A stretch of 64,000 nt of DNA. Source: CAVQBP01 sp963723205. GTDB taxonomy: Bacteria > Bacteroidota > Ignavibacteria > Ignavibacteriales > Ignavibacteriaceae. The position numbers and the translations under genes were made by a program. The DNA is taken from positions 620,001 through 684,000 of the forward strand of contig CAVRQC010000038.1 in the NCBI GenBank assembly GCA_963723205.1, written 5' to 3'. The notes beneath the pieces are model-generated. The model ran no database searches and was not told the DNA's origin. It was given only the letters and a program-made list of their open reading frames with translations. Positions 37,083 through 45,108 of the stretch are shown one piece after another; the first letter of the stretch is position 1, and every line of letters begins with the position of its first letter.

Positions 37083-38797
37083 TATACCATCTCCTTCGGA
37101 TCTAACCGTTTAGTCATCATTGCTTTAATAGATTTGCCTGCAGGAATGATCGGGAATACCATATCTTCTTTTTGTACTTTACATTCAATTAAAACAGGTC
37201 CGTCATTTATAGAAAATGCTTCCTTAAGTATACCGTCAATATCATTTGGATTATCAGTTGAAAAAGATTTTAATCCAAGAGCGTCTCCGAGCTTTTTAAA
37301 ATCAGGATTGCTTTCGGACAGATCAGTAAAGCTATACTTTTCAGCATGGAACAATTCCTGCCATTGTCTAACCATACCAAGAAAACTATTATTAAGGATG
37401 ATAAACTTAATCGGGAGTTTATAATAAACGGCAGTAATAAGTTCCTGCATATTCATCTGGAAACCGCCGTCACCGCTGAGGGATACTATTGGTCGGTCTT
37501 TAATACCAAAAGCAGCTCCAATGGAAGCGGGGACTGAAAAGCCCATTGTTCCTAAACCGCCGCTGGTAAGATGCGAGCGGGGATTATTAAATTTATAATA
37601 TTGAGTTGTCCACATCTGATGCTGTCCAACATCCGTAATTATAACAGCTTCACCTTTTGTTAACTCAGAAATTCTTGAGATAACAAATTCAGATCTTAAC
37701 TTACTATCACCATTTTTATAAAAAAGCGGACATTCTTCACGCCAGGTGTTTATTTGCTCCCACCATTCACTCAAATCCGGGGGTTCATTCATTTCGGAAG
37801 CTAATTCAGCTATTACATGTTTTACGTCGCCGACTATCGGAAGATCAACAACAATATTTTTATCAATACATGTCGGATCAATATCAACATGTATTTTGTA
37901 AGCATTAACAGCAAACTCATCTATCTTGCCCGTTACCCTGTCATCAAAACGTGCTCCTAATGAAACTAGAACATCACAATTATTTACAGCCTGGTTTGCC
38001 CAATATGTGCCATGCATTCCAAGCATACCAAGAGACTGCGGCTCAGTCATTGGATACGCTCCAAGGCCTTGAAGAGTCATTGTAACCGGAAGATTATTTT
38101 CTTTAACTAATAATCTCAATTCCCTGTAACCATCCGACATAATAACACCGCCGCCTACATAAAGTAACGGTCTTTTTGCCTTCTTTATAATATCAGCAGC
38201 TTTTTTTATTTGGTTTTGATGCCCAAGAAAATTCGGTTTGTATCCTCTTATCTCTACTTTTTCAGGATATTCAAAGTCACATTCGGAAGCAATAACATCT
38301 TTTGGCAAATCGACCAAAACAGGACCGGGTCTTCCGGTAGAGGCAATATAAAAAGCTTTACGGATTGTAGAGGCTAATTCTTTAACATCCCGGACAAGAA
38401 AATTATGTTTGGTAATAGGCCGGGTAATACCAACTATATCAGCTTCCTGGAAAGCATCATTTCCGATCAAATTACTTGCAACCTGGCCTGTAAATACAAC
38501 AATCGGAACCGAATCCATGTAAGCATCGGCAATACCTGTTACCGTATTGGTAGCACCGGGTCCGGAAGTTACGAGGACCACACCTACTCTTCCCGTTGCC
38601 TTCGCATAACCTTCTGCCATATGAGTTGCACCTTGTTCATGCCTTACCAGTACATGTTTTAGAAAATCAACATCATATAATCTTTCATAAAGTTTAAGAA
38701 CCGCACCTCCCGGATAACCAAAAATCACATCAACTTTTTCACGCCTTAAACATTCAAAAAAGATGTCTGCACCAGAAAGCAAGTTTTTATGCTTCAT
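37082..38797 (-). CDS. ilvB: Acetolactate synthase catalytic subunit
   Basis: 571 residues, ThDP- and FAD-dependent. Domains in order are the N-terminal ThDP pyrimidine-binding domain, with the catalytic Glu in RHEQGATHMAEGYA and the GYPGGAVL start; the central FAD/transhydrogenase domain; and the C-terminal ThDP domain, with the Mg-binding SGDGGFQMNMQE and LNNSFLGMVRQWQ. It makes acetolactate or acetohydroxybutyrate. It is the first enzyme gene of the operon, with a 5' leader of about 450 bases (see the regulatory entries at 38960-39297). Confidence 0.96.
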   Translation of the reverse strand: MKHKNLLSGADIFFECLRREKVDVIFGYPGGAVLKLYERLYDVDFLKHVLVRHEQGATHMAEGYAKATGRVGVVLVTSGPGATNTVTGIADAYMDSVPIVVFTGQVASNLIGNDAFQEADIVGITRPITKHNFLVRDVKELASTIRKAFYIASTGRPGPVLVDLPKDVIASECDFEYPEKVEIRGYKPNFLGHQNQIKKAADIIKKAKRPLLYVGGGVIMSDGYRELRLLVKENNLPVTMTLQGLGAYPMTEPQSLGMLGMHGTYWANQAVNNCDVLVSLGARFDDRVTGKIDEFAVNAYKIHVDIDPTCIDKNIVVDLPIVGDVKHVIAELASEMNEPPDLSEWWEQINTWREECPLFYKNGDSKLRSEFVISRISELTKGEAVIITDVGQHQMWTTQYYKFNNPRSHLTSGGLGTMGFSVPASIGAAFGIKDRPIVSLSGDGGFQMNMQELITAVYYKLPIKFIILNNSFLGMVRQWQELFHAEKYSFTDLSESNPDFKKLGDALGLKSFSTDNPNDIDGILKEAFSINDGPVLIECKVQKEDMVFPIIPAGKSIKAMMTKRLDPKEMV

Positions 38798-38959
38798 TAT
38801 GTTCCCTTTCCTTTTTGTTTTAATTTTTTCATTATGTAAATCATACTATAAAAAATCCAGATAAAATAATAACATATAAATTGGGGATATAAATCAAAGC
38901 ACTTTTTGGTGAGGATGATTTTATAACGCTACTTCTTTTAGAAGAAATATTCTTTATAT

Positions 38960-39117
38960 AAAAATAATCAGTTTTCACAATAACCTCGATAGATATATTA
39001 TAACCTTCAGAAATAAACTGGGTTTTCAGGTCAACCCGAATCTGATTATTTTTTATTTTAGTATTAAATTAGATTGGGATTGACCTAATTATATTAACCT
39101 AGGATAATAATTCCTAG
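38960..39117 (-). promoter_or_regulatory. Putative ilv operon attenuator: competing RNA stems
   Basis: In the minus-strand leader RNA three pairings can be seen. (1) CTAGGA/TCCTAG, with a 7-base loop, at 39117-39099, formed by the last Ile/Leu codons of the small ORF. (2) A 16-bp stem with one G-U pair and one mismatch between AGGTCAATCCCAATCT (39086-39071) and AGATTCGGGTTGACCT (39043-39028), starting seven bases after that ORF's stop. (3) A perfect 12-bp pairing of AAAAATAATCAG (39053-39042) with CTGATTATTTTT (38971-38960), which overlaps the 3' arm of stem 2. A small GGGTT/AACCC hairpin also competes. No classical GC stem plus U tract is evident, so whether control is by termination or by translation is open. 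Confidence 0.5.
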
Positions 39118-39246
39118 TAGGCTAATAATCCCAATAATGATTAAATCTAAAGGCAGGATATTCGGAACTAACGCAGCAGCAAAATTGCCGTTAGTTTTGT
39201 AGGCTTCATGATAACTTTTGGTTATATGTCTATCTGTGTTAGTCAT
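39094..39246 (-). CDS. ilvL-like: Putative 50-residue leader peptide rich in Ile/Leu codons
   Basis: ORF of 50 codons upstream of ilvB. Its last 22 residues, NILPLDL through the C-terminal ILG, contain nine Ile and six Leu, including consecutive ATC ATT ATT, ATT ATT, CTA CTA and ATT ATT ATC CTA. The stop is followed seven bases later by a strong RNA stem. The ATG at 39246 lies about 12-15 bases after the expected transcription start of the promoter at 39269-39297, which favours it over a longer reading from 39351. This is the arrangement of a translational attenuator for branched-chain amino acids. A small membrane protein is the main alternative, since such tails are also hydrophobic. Confidence 0.55.
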   Translation of the reverse strand: MTNTDRHITKSYHEAYKTNGNFAAALVPNILPLDLIIIGIISLLGIIILG

Positions 39247-39268
39247 ACGCTTTATATTCTGAATATCA

Positions 39269-39297
39269 AATATAAAACTTGAGTGGAGTATTGTCAA
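39269..39297 (-). promoter_or_regulatory. Promoter of the ilv-leu operon
   Basis: On the minus strand TTGACA (39297-39292) and TATATT (39274-39269) are separated by exactly 17 bases. The -10 region reads TATATTTG, which also fits the Bacteroidota -7 element TAnnTTTG. An inverted repeat ACTTGA (39299-39294) / TCAAGT (39282-39277) overlaps the -35 and could be an operator. Confidence 0.65.
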
Positions 39298-39486
39298 GTT
39301 TATATTCTTCCTCACCGAATATTTTCCAAACCACTTTGATATATATAACAATTGATATGAATGTTATAAGCAGCAAGAGATTTCCTGTATCTTTTTTCTA
39401 AAAGACTAAAAAGTTACAGACGGTTTTGTTTATACATCGAAGGATTGTATGAAATTGTAAAAACAAAATTCTTTCATTCTAAAAAC

Positions 39487-39504
39487 GCCGGCAACTTAGC
39501 CGGC
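39487..39504. terminator. Bidirectional GC hairpin with T tract
   Basis: GCCGGC-AACTTA-GCCGGC is a perfect 6-bp stem followed on the plus strand by TTTTGTATTTT and on the minus strand by GTTTTT, so it can terminate either way. No gene is evident just upstream on either strand. It insulates the ilv promoter region from the mla side. Confidence 0.6.
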
Positions 39505-39509
39505 TTTTG

Positions 39510-40019
39510 TATTTTAATATAAATTAAAATAAATATTTTCCCATCTCTATGAATTTCCTAAATGCGACATTTATGCTATATTTTTCAAGAAGCTATTTGT
39601 TGAAAATTCAGTTTCTGTAATATTTGGAAACTATAATTTGCGAATATAGCTCCCATCTCTTCTAGATACTTTATTAGATGGCAAGTTTAACTATTAAATT
39701 TTTTAGTATATTAAATCATTAAAATTCATTGCTTTACTCAAAATTTATAACAATTCTTCAAAATAAACCTGCAACTATTGCTGCAGGTAAAGGTTAAAGA
39801 TTACTATTTGAGGGTATTGATTTACCCAGAAATCTTTAGTCAAGACTAAATATCGAAAGAGTTTTGAACAATTCAGTTGGCTTATTTACTAGTAAAAAAC
39901 TTTACCGAAAACGTTGTTATGTCTTATTCAAAATAATTGATATTAGCTATATAGAGGATATAAAAACAGAAGGAAATATTTTAGAGTCTATAGAAAAGTT
40001 CATACAACAACAAAGATAA
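39510..40019. other. Gene-poor region with a possible coding remnant before mlaE
   Basis: No intact gene. Near 39889-40019 one plus frame reads KLYRKRCYVLFKIIDISYIE, then DIKTEGNILESIEKFIQQQR and TAA at 40017-40019. It is interrupted by stops upstream and I do not recognise it. It is in the same frame as the displaced start of mlaE that follows. Confidence 0.3.
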
Positions 40020-40025
40020 AAAGTT

Positions 40026-40091
40026 GTGGAAACGTTCAAGTTAAGCTTATTAAAATTACAGGATTATGCTTTTTTAGTTTTTGATTCTCTT
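40026..40091 (+). pseudogene. Frameshifted N-terminus of mlaE
   Basis: From GTG 40026 this frame reads VETFKLSLLKLQDYAFLVFDSL and then stops at 40092. It is the kind of amphipathic N-terminal segment expected before SFFANLKYLQ of the MlaE frame. Removing one T from the CTCTTT run near 40087-40092 joins the two into a protein of about 256 residues, a normal MlaE length. Confidence 0.55.
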
Positions 40092-40782
40092 TAAAAGCTT
40101 TTTTGCCAATTTGAAGTATCTTCAGGATTCTTTTAAAGAAATGTATTGGATTGGAGCAAAAGCTTTTAGATTAATCTTTTTAGGCGGCTTATTTGTAGGA
40201 ATTATTCTGGCAATTGAAACCGGTCACCAACTTGATTTATTTGGTGCTAAAACACTCGTCGGCCGTACAGTTGCATTAGGTATGGTAAGAGAGCTTGGTC
40301 CTGTTATTACAGGTTTATTGCTGGCCGCCAGAACAGGAGCTAAAAATGCATCTGAAATTGGTGCTATGCAGCTTAGTGAACAAATTGATGCACTTAGAGC
40401 TTTCGGTACAAGTCCTATTCAAAAACTGGTTTTCCCCAGAACATTGGCGGCTCTTGTAATGTTTCTTCCCTTAACTTTAATCGCAGATATGGTTGGAATC
40501 CTGGGAGGAATGATCGTGACTAAACTTTCTTTGGGAGTTGATACATCTTTTTTTTGGCAATCGGTTATTAACTCATTAGGACCGAAAGACATAATCGTGG
40601 GATTTGTAAAACCAATCTTCTTCGGCTTTTTTATATCGACCATAAGCTGTTACTACGGTTTTTCAACAAAAGGTGGAACTACCGGTTTAGGGCGTAACAC
40701 AGTAAACGCTGTAGTAATGTCGTCTATGGTAGTATTAATTATTGATTTCATTTTTACTAAAATTATTTGGGCATTATTTTAA
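40081..40782 (+). CDS. mlaE: MlaE-family lipid ABC transporter permease (5' end frameshifted)
   Basis: 233 residues of the MlaE/YrbE permease family, which moves phospholipids between the inner and outer membranes with MlaF and MlaD. Visible are the first membrane helix (RLIFLGGLFVGIILAIETGHQ), the family core VRELGPVITGLLLAARTGAKNASEIGAM, DALRAFGTSPIQKLVFPR, and several more membrane helices. The only start in this frame is TTG at 40081, just after a stop, with no good ribosome site. Missing N-terminal coding lies one frame off at 40026-40091, so either a real frameshift or a base-calling error is likely. It overlaps no gene upstream and is followed directly by mlaF. Confidence 0.8.
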   Translation: MILFKSFFANLKYLQDSFKEMYWIGAKAFRLIFLGGLFVGIILAIETGHQLDLFGAKTLVGRTVALGMVRELGPVITGLLLAARTGAKNASEIGAMQLSEQIDALRAFGTSPIQKLVFPRTLAALVMFLPLTLIADMVGILGGMIVTKLSLGVDTSFFWQSVINSLGPKDIIVGFVKPIFFGFFISTISCYYGFSTKGGTTGLGRNTVNAVVMSSMVVLIIDFIFTKIIWALF

Positions 40783-40783
40783 T

Positions 40784-41539
40784 TTGAATATTATTGAATT
40801 ATTAAATATTTATTTAACCTTGCAGGGAAGAGAAATTCTTAAAAATGTTTCCCTGGAAATCCCGAAAGGAAAAGTATCGATTATCCTTGGTCCTAGCGGG
40901 GCAGGTAAAAGCTCAATTCTTAAAATAATTCTTGGATTATGGAAACCCCAAAAAGGTGCCGTAAAAATTGATAATATAAATACCTCACTTTTATCAGAAA
41001 GGCAGATGCTTCCTATAAGAAGAAAAATGGGAATTGTTTTCCAGGGAAATGCATTGTTCGATTCACTGTCGGTTGAAGAAAATGTAGGTTTTTTCCTTAA
41101 CGAACAAAAGAGAATATCGCAGGAGGAAATAAAGGATAAAGTTGAAACAGCCCTTTCTTTCGTCAATTTATCGGGAACTAATGATTTGCTCCCCGACCAA
41201 TTAAGCGGCGGAATGAAAAAAAGAGTGGCTATTGCCAGAGCAATGGTATTCAATCCTGAAATTATTCTATTTGATGAACCTACAACCGGTTTAGATCCTA
41301 TTAATGCAAAACATATATTAGATTTAGTTGACCGTTTAAGAGAACAGGGAACAACTGCTGTTGTTGTTACTCATATTCTGAACGATGCTGTTTCTATAGG
41401 AGATAAACTTACATTAATTAACGGAGGGACCTTAATTGAATCCGGAACCGTTACTGAAATGCTAAATTCCAAAAAAGAATTTGTTAGAGCATTCTTTTAT
41501 GAAGTTTACCAGGATGCCGAATTACTTAAAAATTGTTAA
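40784..41539 (+). CDS. mlaF: MlaF-family lipid transporter ATP-binding subunit
   Basis: 251 residues. All ABC ATPase motifs are present: Walker A GPSGAGKS, Q-loop VFQGNALFDSLSV, signature LSGGMKKRVAIARA, Walker B IILFDEPTTGLDP and the switch His in VVVTHI. The GNALFDSLSV stretch is typical of MlaF. I start at the TTG at 40784, one base after the mlaE stop; the reading from 40742 would overlap mlaE by 41 bases and has no added similarity. Confidence 0.92.
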   Translation: MNIIELLNIYLTLQGREILKNVSLEIPKGKVSIILGPSGAGKSSILKIILGLWKPQKGAVKIDNINTSLLSERQMLPIRRKMGIVFQGNALFDSLSVEENVGFFLNEQKRISQEEIKDKVETALSFVNLSGTNDLLPDQLSGGMKKRVAIARAMVFNPEIILFDEPTTGLDPINAKHILDLVDRLREQGTTAVVVTHILNDAVSIGDKLTLINGGTLIESGTVTEMLNSKKEFVRAFFYEVYQDAELLKNC

Positions 41540-41561
41540 TATTTAATTATAAAGATTATAT

Positions 41562-42524
41562 ATGCAAACAGCTTCACTAAAATTTTCAAATTTAAAAGTA
41601 GGACTAACGATTTTTATCGGTTTGGTTATTTTTTTCATTTTTATTTTTCTTGTAGGAAATGAAGGGAATTACTTTTCAAGTACATATAACCTTAAACTAT
41701 TTGTTGAAAATACCGAAGGCCTAGCTGAAGGATCGATGGTCACTTTAGGCGGATTAAAAATAGGTTCCGTGAGTGATCTGGAATTTACAAGGCGTAATGG
41801 TTTAAACGGCATTGATATTACTTTAAGTATCAAATCAGATTATAAATCACAGATAACTAAATCTTCTAATGCTTCAATTAAAACAATTGGTTTACTTGGA
41901 GATAGATTTGTGGATATTAGTATTGGTCAGCCGAATGAAACTCCACTCCATCAAAGTGAATTTCTCCCCGTTAATCCCACATTCAGTTTTGACAAGTTAA
42001 GTACAAAAATTCAACCGGCACTGGAAGATTTTTCAAAACTGCTTGCAAATCTTCGTTCAATTACCGATACAATTTCGAGCGGGAAAGGAAGCCTTGGAAA
42101 ATTAATTAATAATACAAACACTGTAGATAAATTCGAATCTGTTCTAAAAGGTCTAGATAAATTTTTGATAACAGTAAACAGCAAAAAGGGTTCTCTAGGA
42201 AAAATAGCTTATGACTCAACTCTTTATACAAAATTGAATTTACTGTCGGATAACTTAATCTCCTTATCCGATTCAATAAAGCAAGGAAAAGGAAGTCTCG
42301 GCAAATTCATCATGAAAGATTCTATCTATAATTCAGTTTCTTCTATATCTAAAAGGCTCGATAATTTAATTTCAAAAGCGGAAGGTGACAGCACTTTAGT
42401 TGGCGGATTAATTAATAATAAAAAGATTTATAATGATTTTAATTCACTTTTGAATGAATTGAATGAACTTGTAAATGGAATAAAAACTGAACCTGAGAAA
42501 TACCTGCATATCTCGGTTTTCTAG
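41562..42524 (+). CDS. mlaD: MlaD-family MCE domain lipid-binding protein
   Basis: 320 residues. One N-terminal membrane helix (about 12-32) anchors a periplasmic MCE domain (about 38-125: KLFVENTEGLAEGSMVTLGGLKIGSV, then SIKTIGLLGDRFVDI). A long helical tail follows with repeated GKGSLGKL-type turns (near 173, 209 and 245), found in MCE proteins that bridge the periplasm. The C-terminal EPEKYLHISVF end is typical of the family in this phylum, so the gene is complete even though an IS element begins 18 bases after the stop. Confidence 0.9.
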   Translation: MQTASLKFSNLKVGLTIFIGLVIFFIFIFLVGNEGNYFSSTYNLKLFVENTEGLAEGSMVTLGGLKIGSVSDLEFTRRNGLNGIDITLSIKSDYKSQITKSSNASIKTIGLLGDRFVDISIGQPNETPLHQSEFLPVNPTFSFDKLSTKIQPALEDFSKLLANLRSITDTISSGKGSLGKLINNTNTVDKFESVLKGLDKFLITVNSKKGSLGKIAYDSTLYTKLNLLSDNLISLSDSIKQGKGSLGKFIMKDSIYNSVSSISKRLDNLISKAEGDSTLVGGLINNKKIYNDFNSLLNELNELVNGIKTEPEKYLHISVF

Positions 42525-42537
42525 AGGGGAATGTAAA

Positions 42538-42562
42538 ATAAACCCAGAATTGTCATTAGGAA
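42538..42562. repeat. Left end of the IS element: target duplication and inverted repeat
   Basis: ATAAA (42538-42542) is the target duplication and 42543-42562 is the left inverted repeat. The transposase stop (42556) lies inside this repeat, so the gene runs into the terminal sequence. Confidence 0.88.
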
Positions 42563-44025
42563 TTTTCTTTTGATACAACAAACGGCCATCTGAAGAGGTT
42601 TGTATTAGACCAAATTCCTTCAAACCAACTTCGTCGTTTCATTGCCAGTGATAATTTTAAGATTCTATCATTACCATTTTTTGTAATATAGGATCCAATT
42701 GCAAAAACTCTGTATCGTAGTGTTTTTAATTGCTGATGCGTTTTTGTGTTTAGTATTGCTTGTCTGAATAAACTCATTAAATTATATCCCATCATTACAA
42801 AATTTAATGCAGCCTCTGTTGCAAAGAAATTATCTACATTAAAACTACCTGCTCCGAAATCTTCCTTCAATTCCTTTATCCGATTCTCTGCATCTGCCCT
42901 GTTTCGGTATGCGTCCCATATCATCTTTGCCGATAATGTAAGGTTGGTTATGAAACAACTATACCGGTAATTTTTATATGCTTCTTCTTCTCCAAATAAC
43001 CGCAACTGTTTGCCTGTTGACTTCGGGCGTAAGTTTATTTCTTGTCTTACTATTATCATACGTCTTGGTTTTTCCCAACCCGGACTTTGATACATCGTAT
43101 CGCTTATCTCTATGCCATCTTCTAATCTCCAATATGTCTTTTCTCTGGCTATGGCAAGTTTTAGTGGTCTGTAAAACTTTGCCGCTATTATGTAATTAAC
43201 TGCTTTTAACCGATTTTCTAAGTATTCGAATATCTTTTTATCATAAAATCCGCTGTCTGCTCTTAGCAATCCTATTGTCTTTCCTGCTAATCTTTCAAAG
43301 GTGTTTTCCAGAAAATTATAGAAGTTATTTGTTGTATATGCGTTACCACTCCTTAACCAGAAGTTTACCGTCATTCTTGCTTCTGCTACAAAGGCTATCA
43401 ACGGATGATGACTATTGCCTCCTGGCTTCTTTGGATTATATCCCTTCTTTGCTCCTTGTTGTTTTCCATATCTTGTCAGTATCGTCGAATCTAAATCTAA
43501 TGTGTAGTTGTCTAATTTTATCTCCTTAAAGAACCAGTTGAACAACTCGGTAAATACACGTTGGTTATCTGCTTGTCCGAATTTCTTAAAATATCTTTGG
43601 AAGGACTTATGACCCGCCATCTTCTTCCATCCAAATATCTTTTGAATCACTTTGTCCATTCTTGTCACTTCTAAATGTTCAAACCGGCTGGCTCCGCTCC
43701 ATATGCTTACCCAAAAATTATTTATCAACTGTATTGGGTTATAACCTCGATTTGAATTCTGTGAAGGTAATGCAAGCCGTTCTAATACTTCGTTTATCTT
43801 TGTCTTCTCTATCAACTTTTTCATCAAAATCATTCCGCCCCAAGGAGTGATTTCTTTGTCGGTAAACTCTATTTTTAGTTCCATTTGTTTGTCTGTTTTT
43901 CTTACAAAGATACTTGTTATTGCTTTGATAGTCGAGTATATCTTAACTTATTGTTTATAAATATCTTAGCTCTTAATCTTTCTAATGGCGGTCATTAGAT
44001 ATCTTTTCCTATTGACTATTCTGGG
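42543..44025. mobile_element. Complete IS1380-family insertion sequence
   Basis: 1483-bp element. Terminal inverted repeats CCCAGAATTGTCATTAGGAA (left, 42543-42562) and the complement of TTCCTATTGACTATTCTGGG (right, 44006-44025) match at 18 of 20 positions. ATAAA is duplicated directly outside both ends (42538-42542 and 44026-44030), a 5-bp target-site duplication that fits IS1380. It carries one transposase gene on the minus strand. Intact ends, intact duplication and an open transposase suggest recent insertion. Confidence 0.92.
42556..43884 (-). CDS. IS1380-family transposase (DDE)
   Basis: 442 residues, full length for the family. The catalytic triad can be placed at Asp132 (LDLDSTILTRYG), Asp210 (LLRADSGFYDKK) and a Glu near 332 in NRADAENRIKELKEDFG. 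An N-terminal helical region with WGGMILMKKL and a C-terminal end WSNTNLFRWPF complete it. It is the only gene of the IS element and is probably active. Confidence 0.93.
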   Translation of the reverse strand: MELKIEFTDKEITPWGGMILMKKLIEKTKINEVLERLALPSQNSNRGYNPIQLINNFWVSIWSGASRFEHLEVTRMDKVIQKIFGWKKMAGHKSFQRYFKKFGQADNQRVFTELFNWFFKEIKLDNYTLDLDSTILTRYGKQQGAKKGYNPKKPGGNSHHPLIAFVAEARMTVNFWLRSGNAYTTNNFYNFLENTFERLAGKTIGLLRADSGFYDKKIFEYLENRLKAVNYIIAAKFYRPLKLAIAREKTYWRLEDGIEISDTMYQSPGWEKPRRMIIVRQEINLRPKSTGKQLRLFGEEEAYKNYRYSCFITNLTLSAKMIWDAYRNRADAENRIKELKEDFGAGSFNVDNFFATEAALNFVMMGYNLMSLFRQAILNTKTHQQLKTLRYRVFAIGSYITKNGNDRILKLSLAMKRRSWFEGIWSNTNLFRWPFVVSKENS

Positions 44026-44030
44026 ATAAA
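44006..44030. repeat. Right end of the IS element: inverted repeat and target duplication
   Basis: 44006-44025 is the right inverted repeat and ATAAA at 44026-44030 the second copy of the target duplication. The transposase promoter should lie between here and the ATG at 43884. Confidence 0.88.
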
Positions 44031-44096
44031 TATTCTTTTAATAAGAAAGATTTATTCAAATCTAAAGAGTGAGTTTCATCGAAAAAGATAACACTT

Positions 44097-45044
44097 TTAT
44101 TCTTTTAATATTTTAATCATTGTTTCAGCATCAACATTTCCACCGCTGATGATCACCCCAACATTCCCTGAAACTTCTAACTTCTTACTAAGTAAAGCGG
44201 CAATTCCTAGAGCACCCGATGGTTCGACAACAAGTTTCATCCTTAAAAATAAAAATCTGACTGCCTCAATGATATCTTTTTCAGAAACTGTTTTCATGTC
44301 ATCCACATATTTAAGAACCAGCGGAAATGTAATTTTTCCTAATGATGCTGTCCGTGTTCCGTCTGCGATTGTTGGAGGATTTTGTACAGTATATAGTGTC
44401 TTAGTATAAAAAGATTTGGTTGCATCATCAGCGACTTCAGGTTCGATTCCAATTACTTTACATGAAGGGAATAAACTTTTAGATGATATAGCTGAACCGC
44501 TCAGCAAGCCTCCGCCTCCGCATGGGACCAACAAATAATCTAATTTTCCCACATCCTCAAATAATTCTTTTGCAGCTGTTCCTTGTCCCGCTATAATATC
44601 TTCGTGATCAAAAGGAGGAATTATTGTATAATCATTCTTTGCCATTAATTCATGCGCTAATTCTTCCCGGATTGTGATGTCTGGATCATATTCTATAATA
44701 TTAGCACCATAACCTGCCGTCGCTTTTCTTTTAATAACAGGAGCATTATTTGGCATTACTACAAAGGCTTTAACTTTAAGCATTTTACAAACCAGCGCAA
44801 TTGCCTGTGCATGATTACCAGACGAATAGGTTATAACCCCTTTTGATTTTTGTTCTTCATTTAGTTGGGAAACTGCATTATAAGCACCTCTGAATTTAAA
44901 AGCTCCCACTTTCTGAAAGCTTTCACATTTAAAAAAAACTTCTGCTCCAACTAATTTATTTAAAGTTGACGAAGTGACAACAGGAGTTTTATTTGCAACT
45001 CCCTTTAATCTCTCCGAAGCCGCAACAATTTTATCGAATGTCAT
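44097..45044 (-). CDS. PLP-dependent threonine/serine dehydratase-like enzyme
   Basis: 315 residues, fold type II PLP enzyme. The PLP lysine is in QKVGAFKFRGAYN, the substrate loop is SSGNHAQA and the phosphate-binding loop is PCGGGGLLSG. There is no C-terminal ACT-like regulatory domain, so it is the short, TdcB/serine racemase form. The GAFKFRGA variant is common in threo-3-hydroxyaspartate ammonia-lyase (SRY1-like) and serine racemases, whereas TdcB has GSFKIRGA. So 2-oxobutanoate formation from threonine is possible but not certain. I start at ATG 45044 rather than TTG 45050. Confidence 0.82.
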   Translation of the reverse strand: MTFDKIVAASERLKGVANKTPVVTSSTLNKLVGAEVFFKCESFQKVGAFKFRGAYNAVSQLNEEQKSKGVITYSSGNHAQAIALVCKMLKVKAFVVMPNNAPVIKRKATAGYGANIIEYDPDITIREELAHELMAKNDYTIIPPFDHEDIIAGQGTAAKELFEDVGKLDYLLVPCGGGGLLSGSAISSKSLFPSCKVIGIEPEVADDATKSFYTKTLYTVQNPPTIADGTRTASLGKITFPLVLKYVDDMKTVSEKDIIEAVRFLFLRMKLVVEPSGALGIAALLSKKLEVSGNVGVIISGGNVDAETMIKILKE

Positions 45045-45108
45045 TACCAATATTTTGAAGAATATTAAACTATTTTGATTTCCAATTAATTCCCGGATAT
45101 TAAAACAA

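Noticed and set aside
39094..39351. 85-codon reading of the leader ORF from 39351
   Set aside because: The promoter at 39269-39297 lies inside the longer reading, so transcription would start after its first codons; the ATG at 39246 fits better.
42746..43850. Several plus-strand ORFs inside the IS element
   Set aside because: They are antisense readings of the intact transposase gene.
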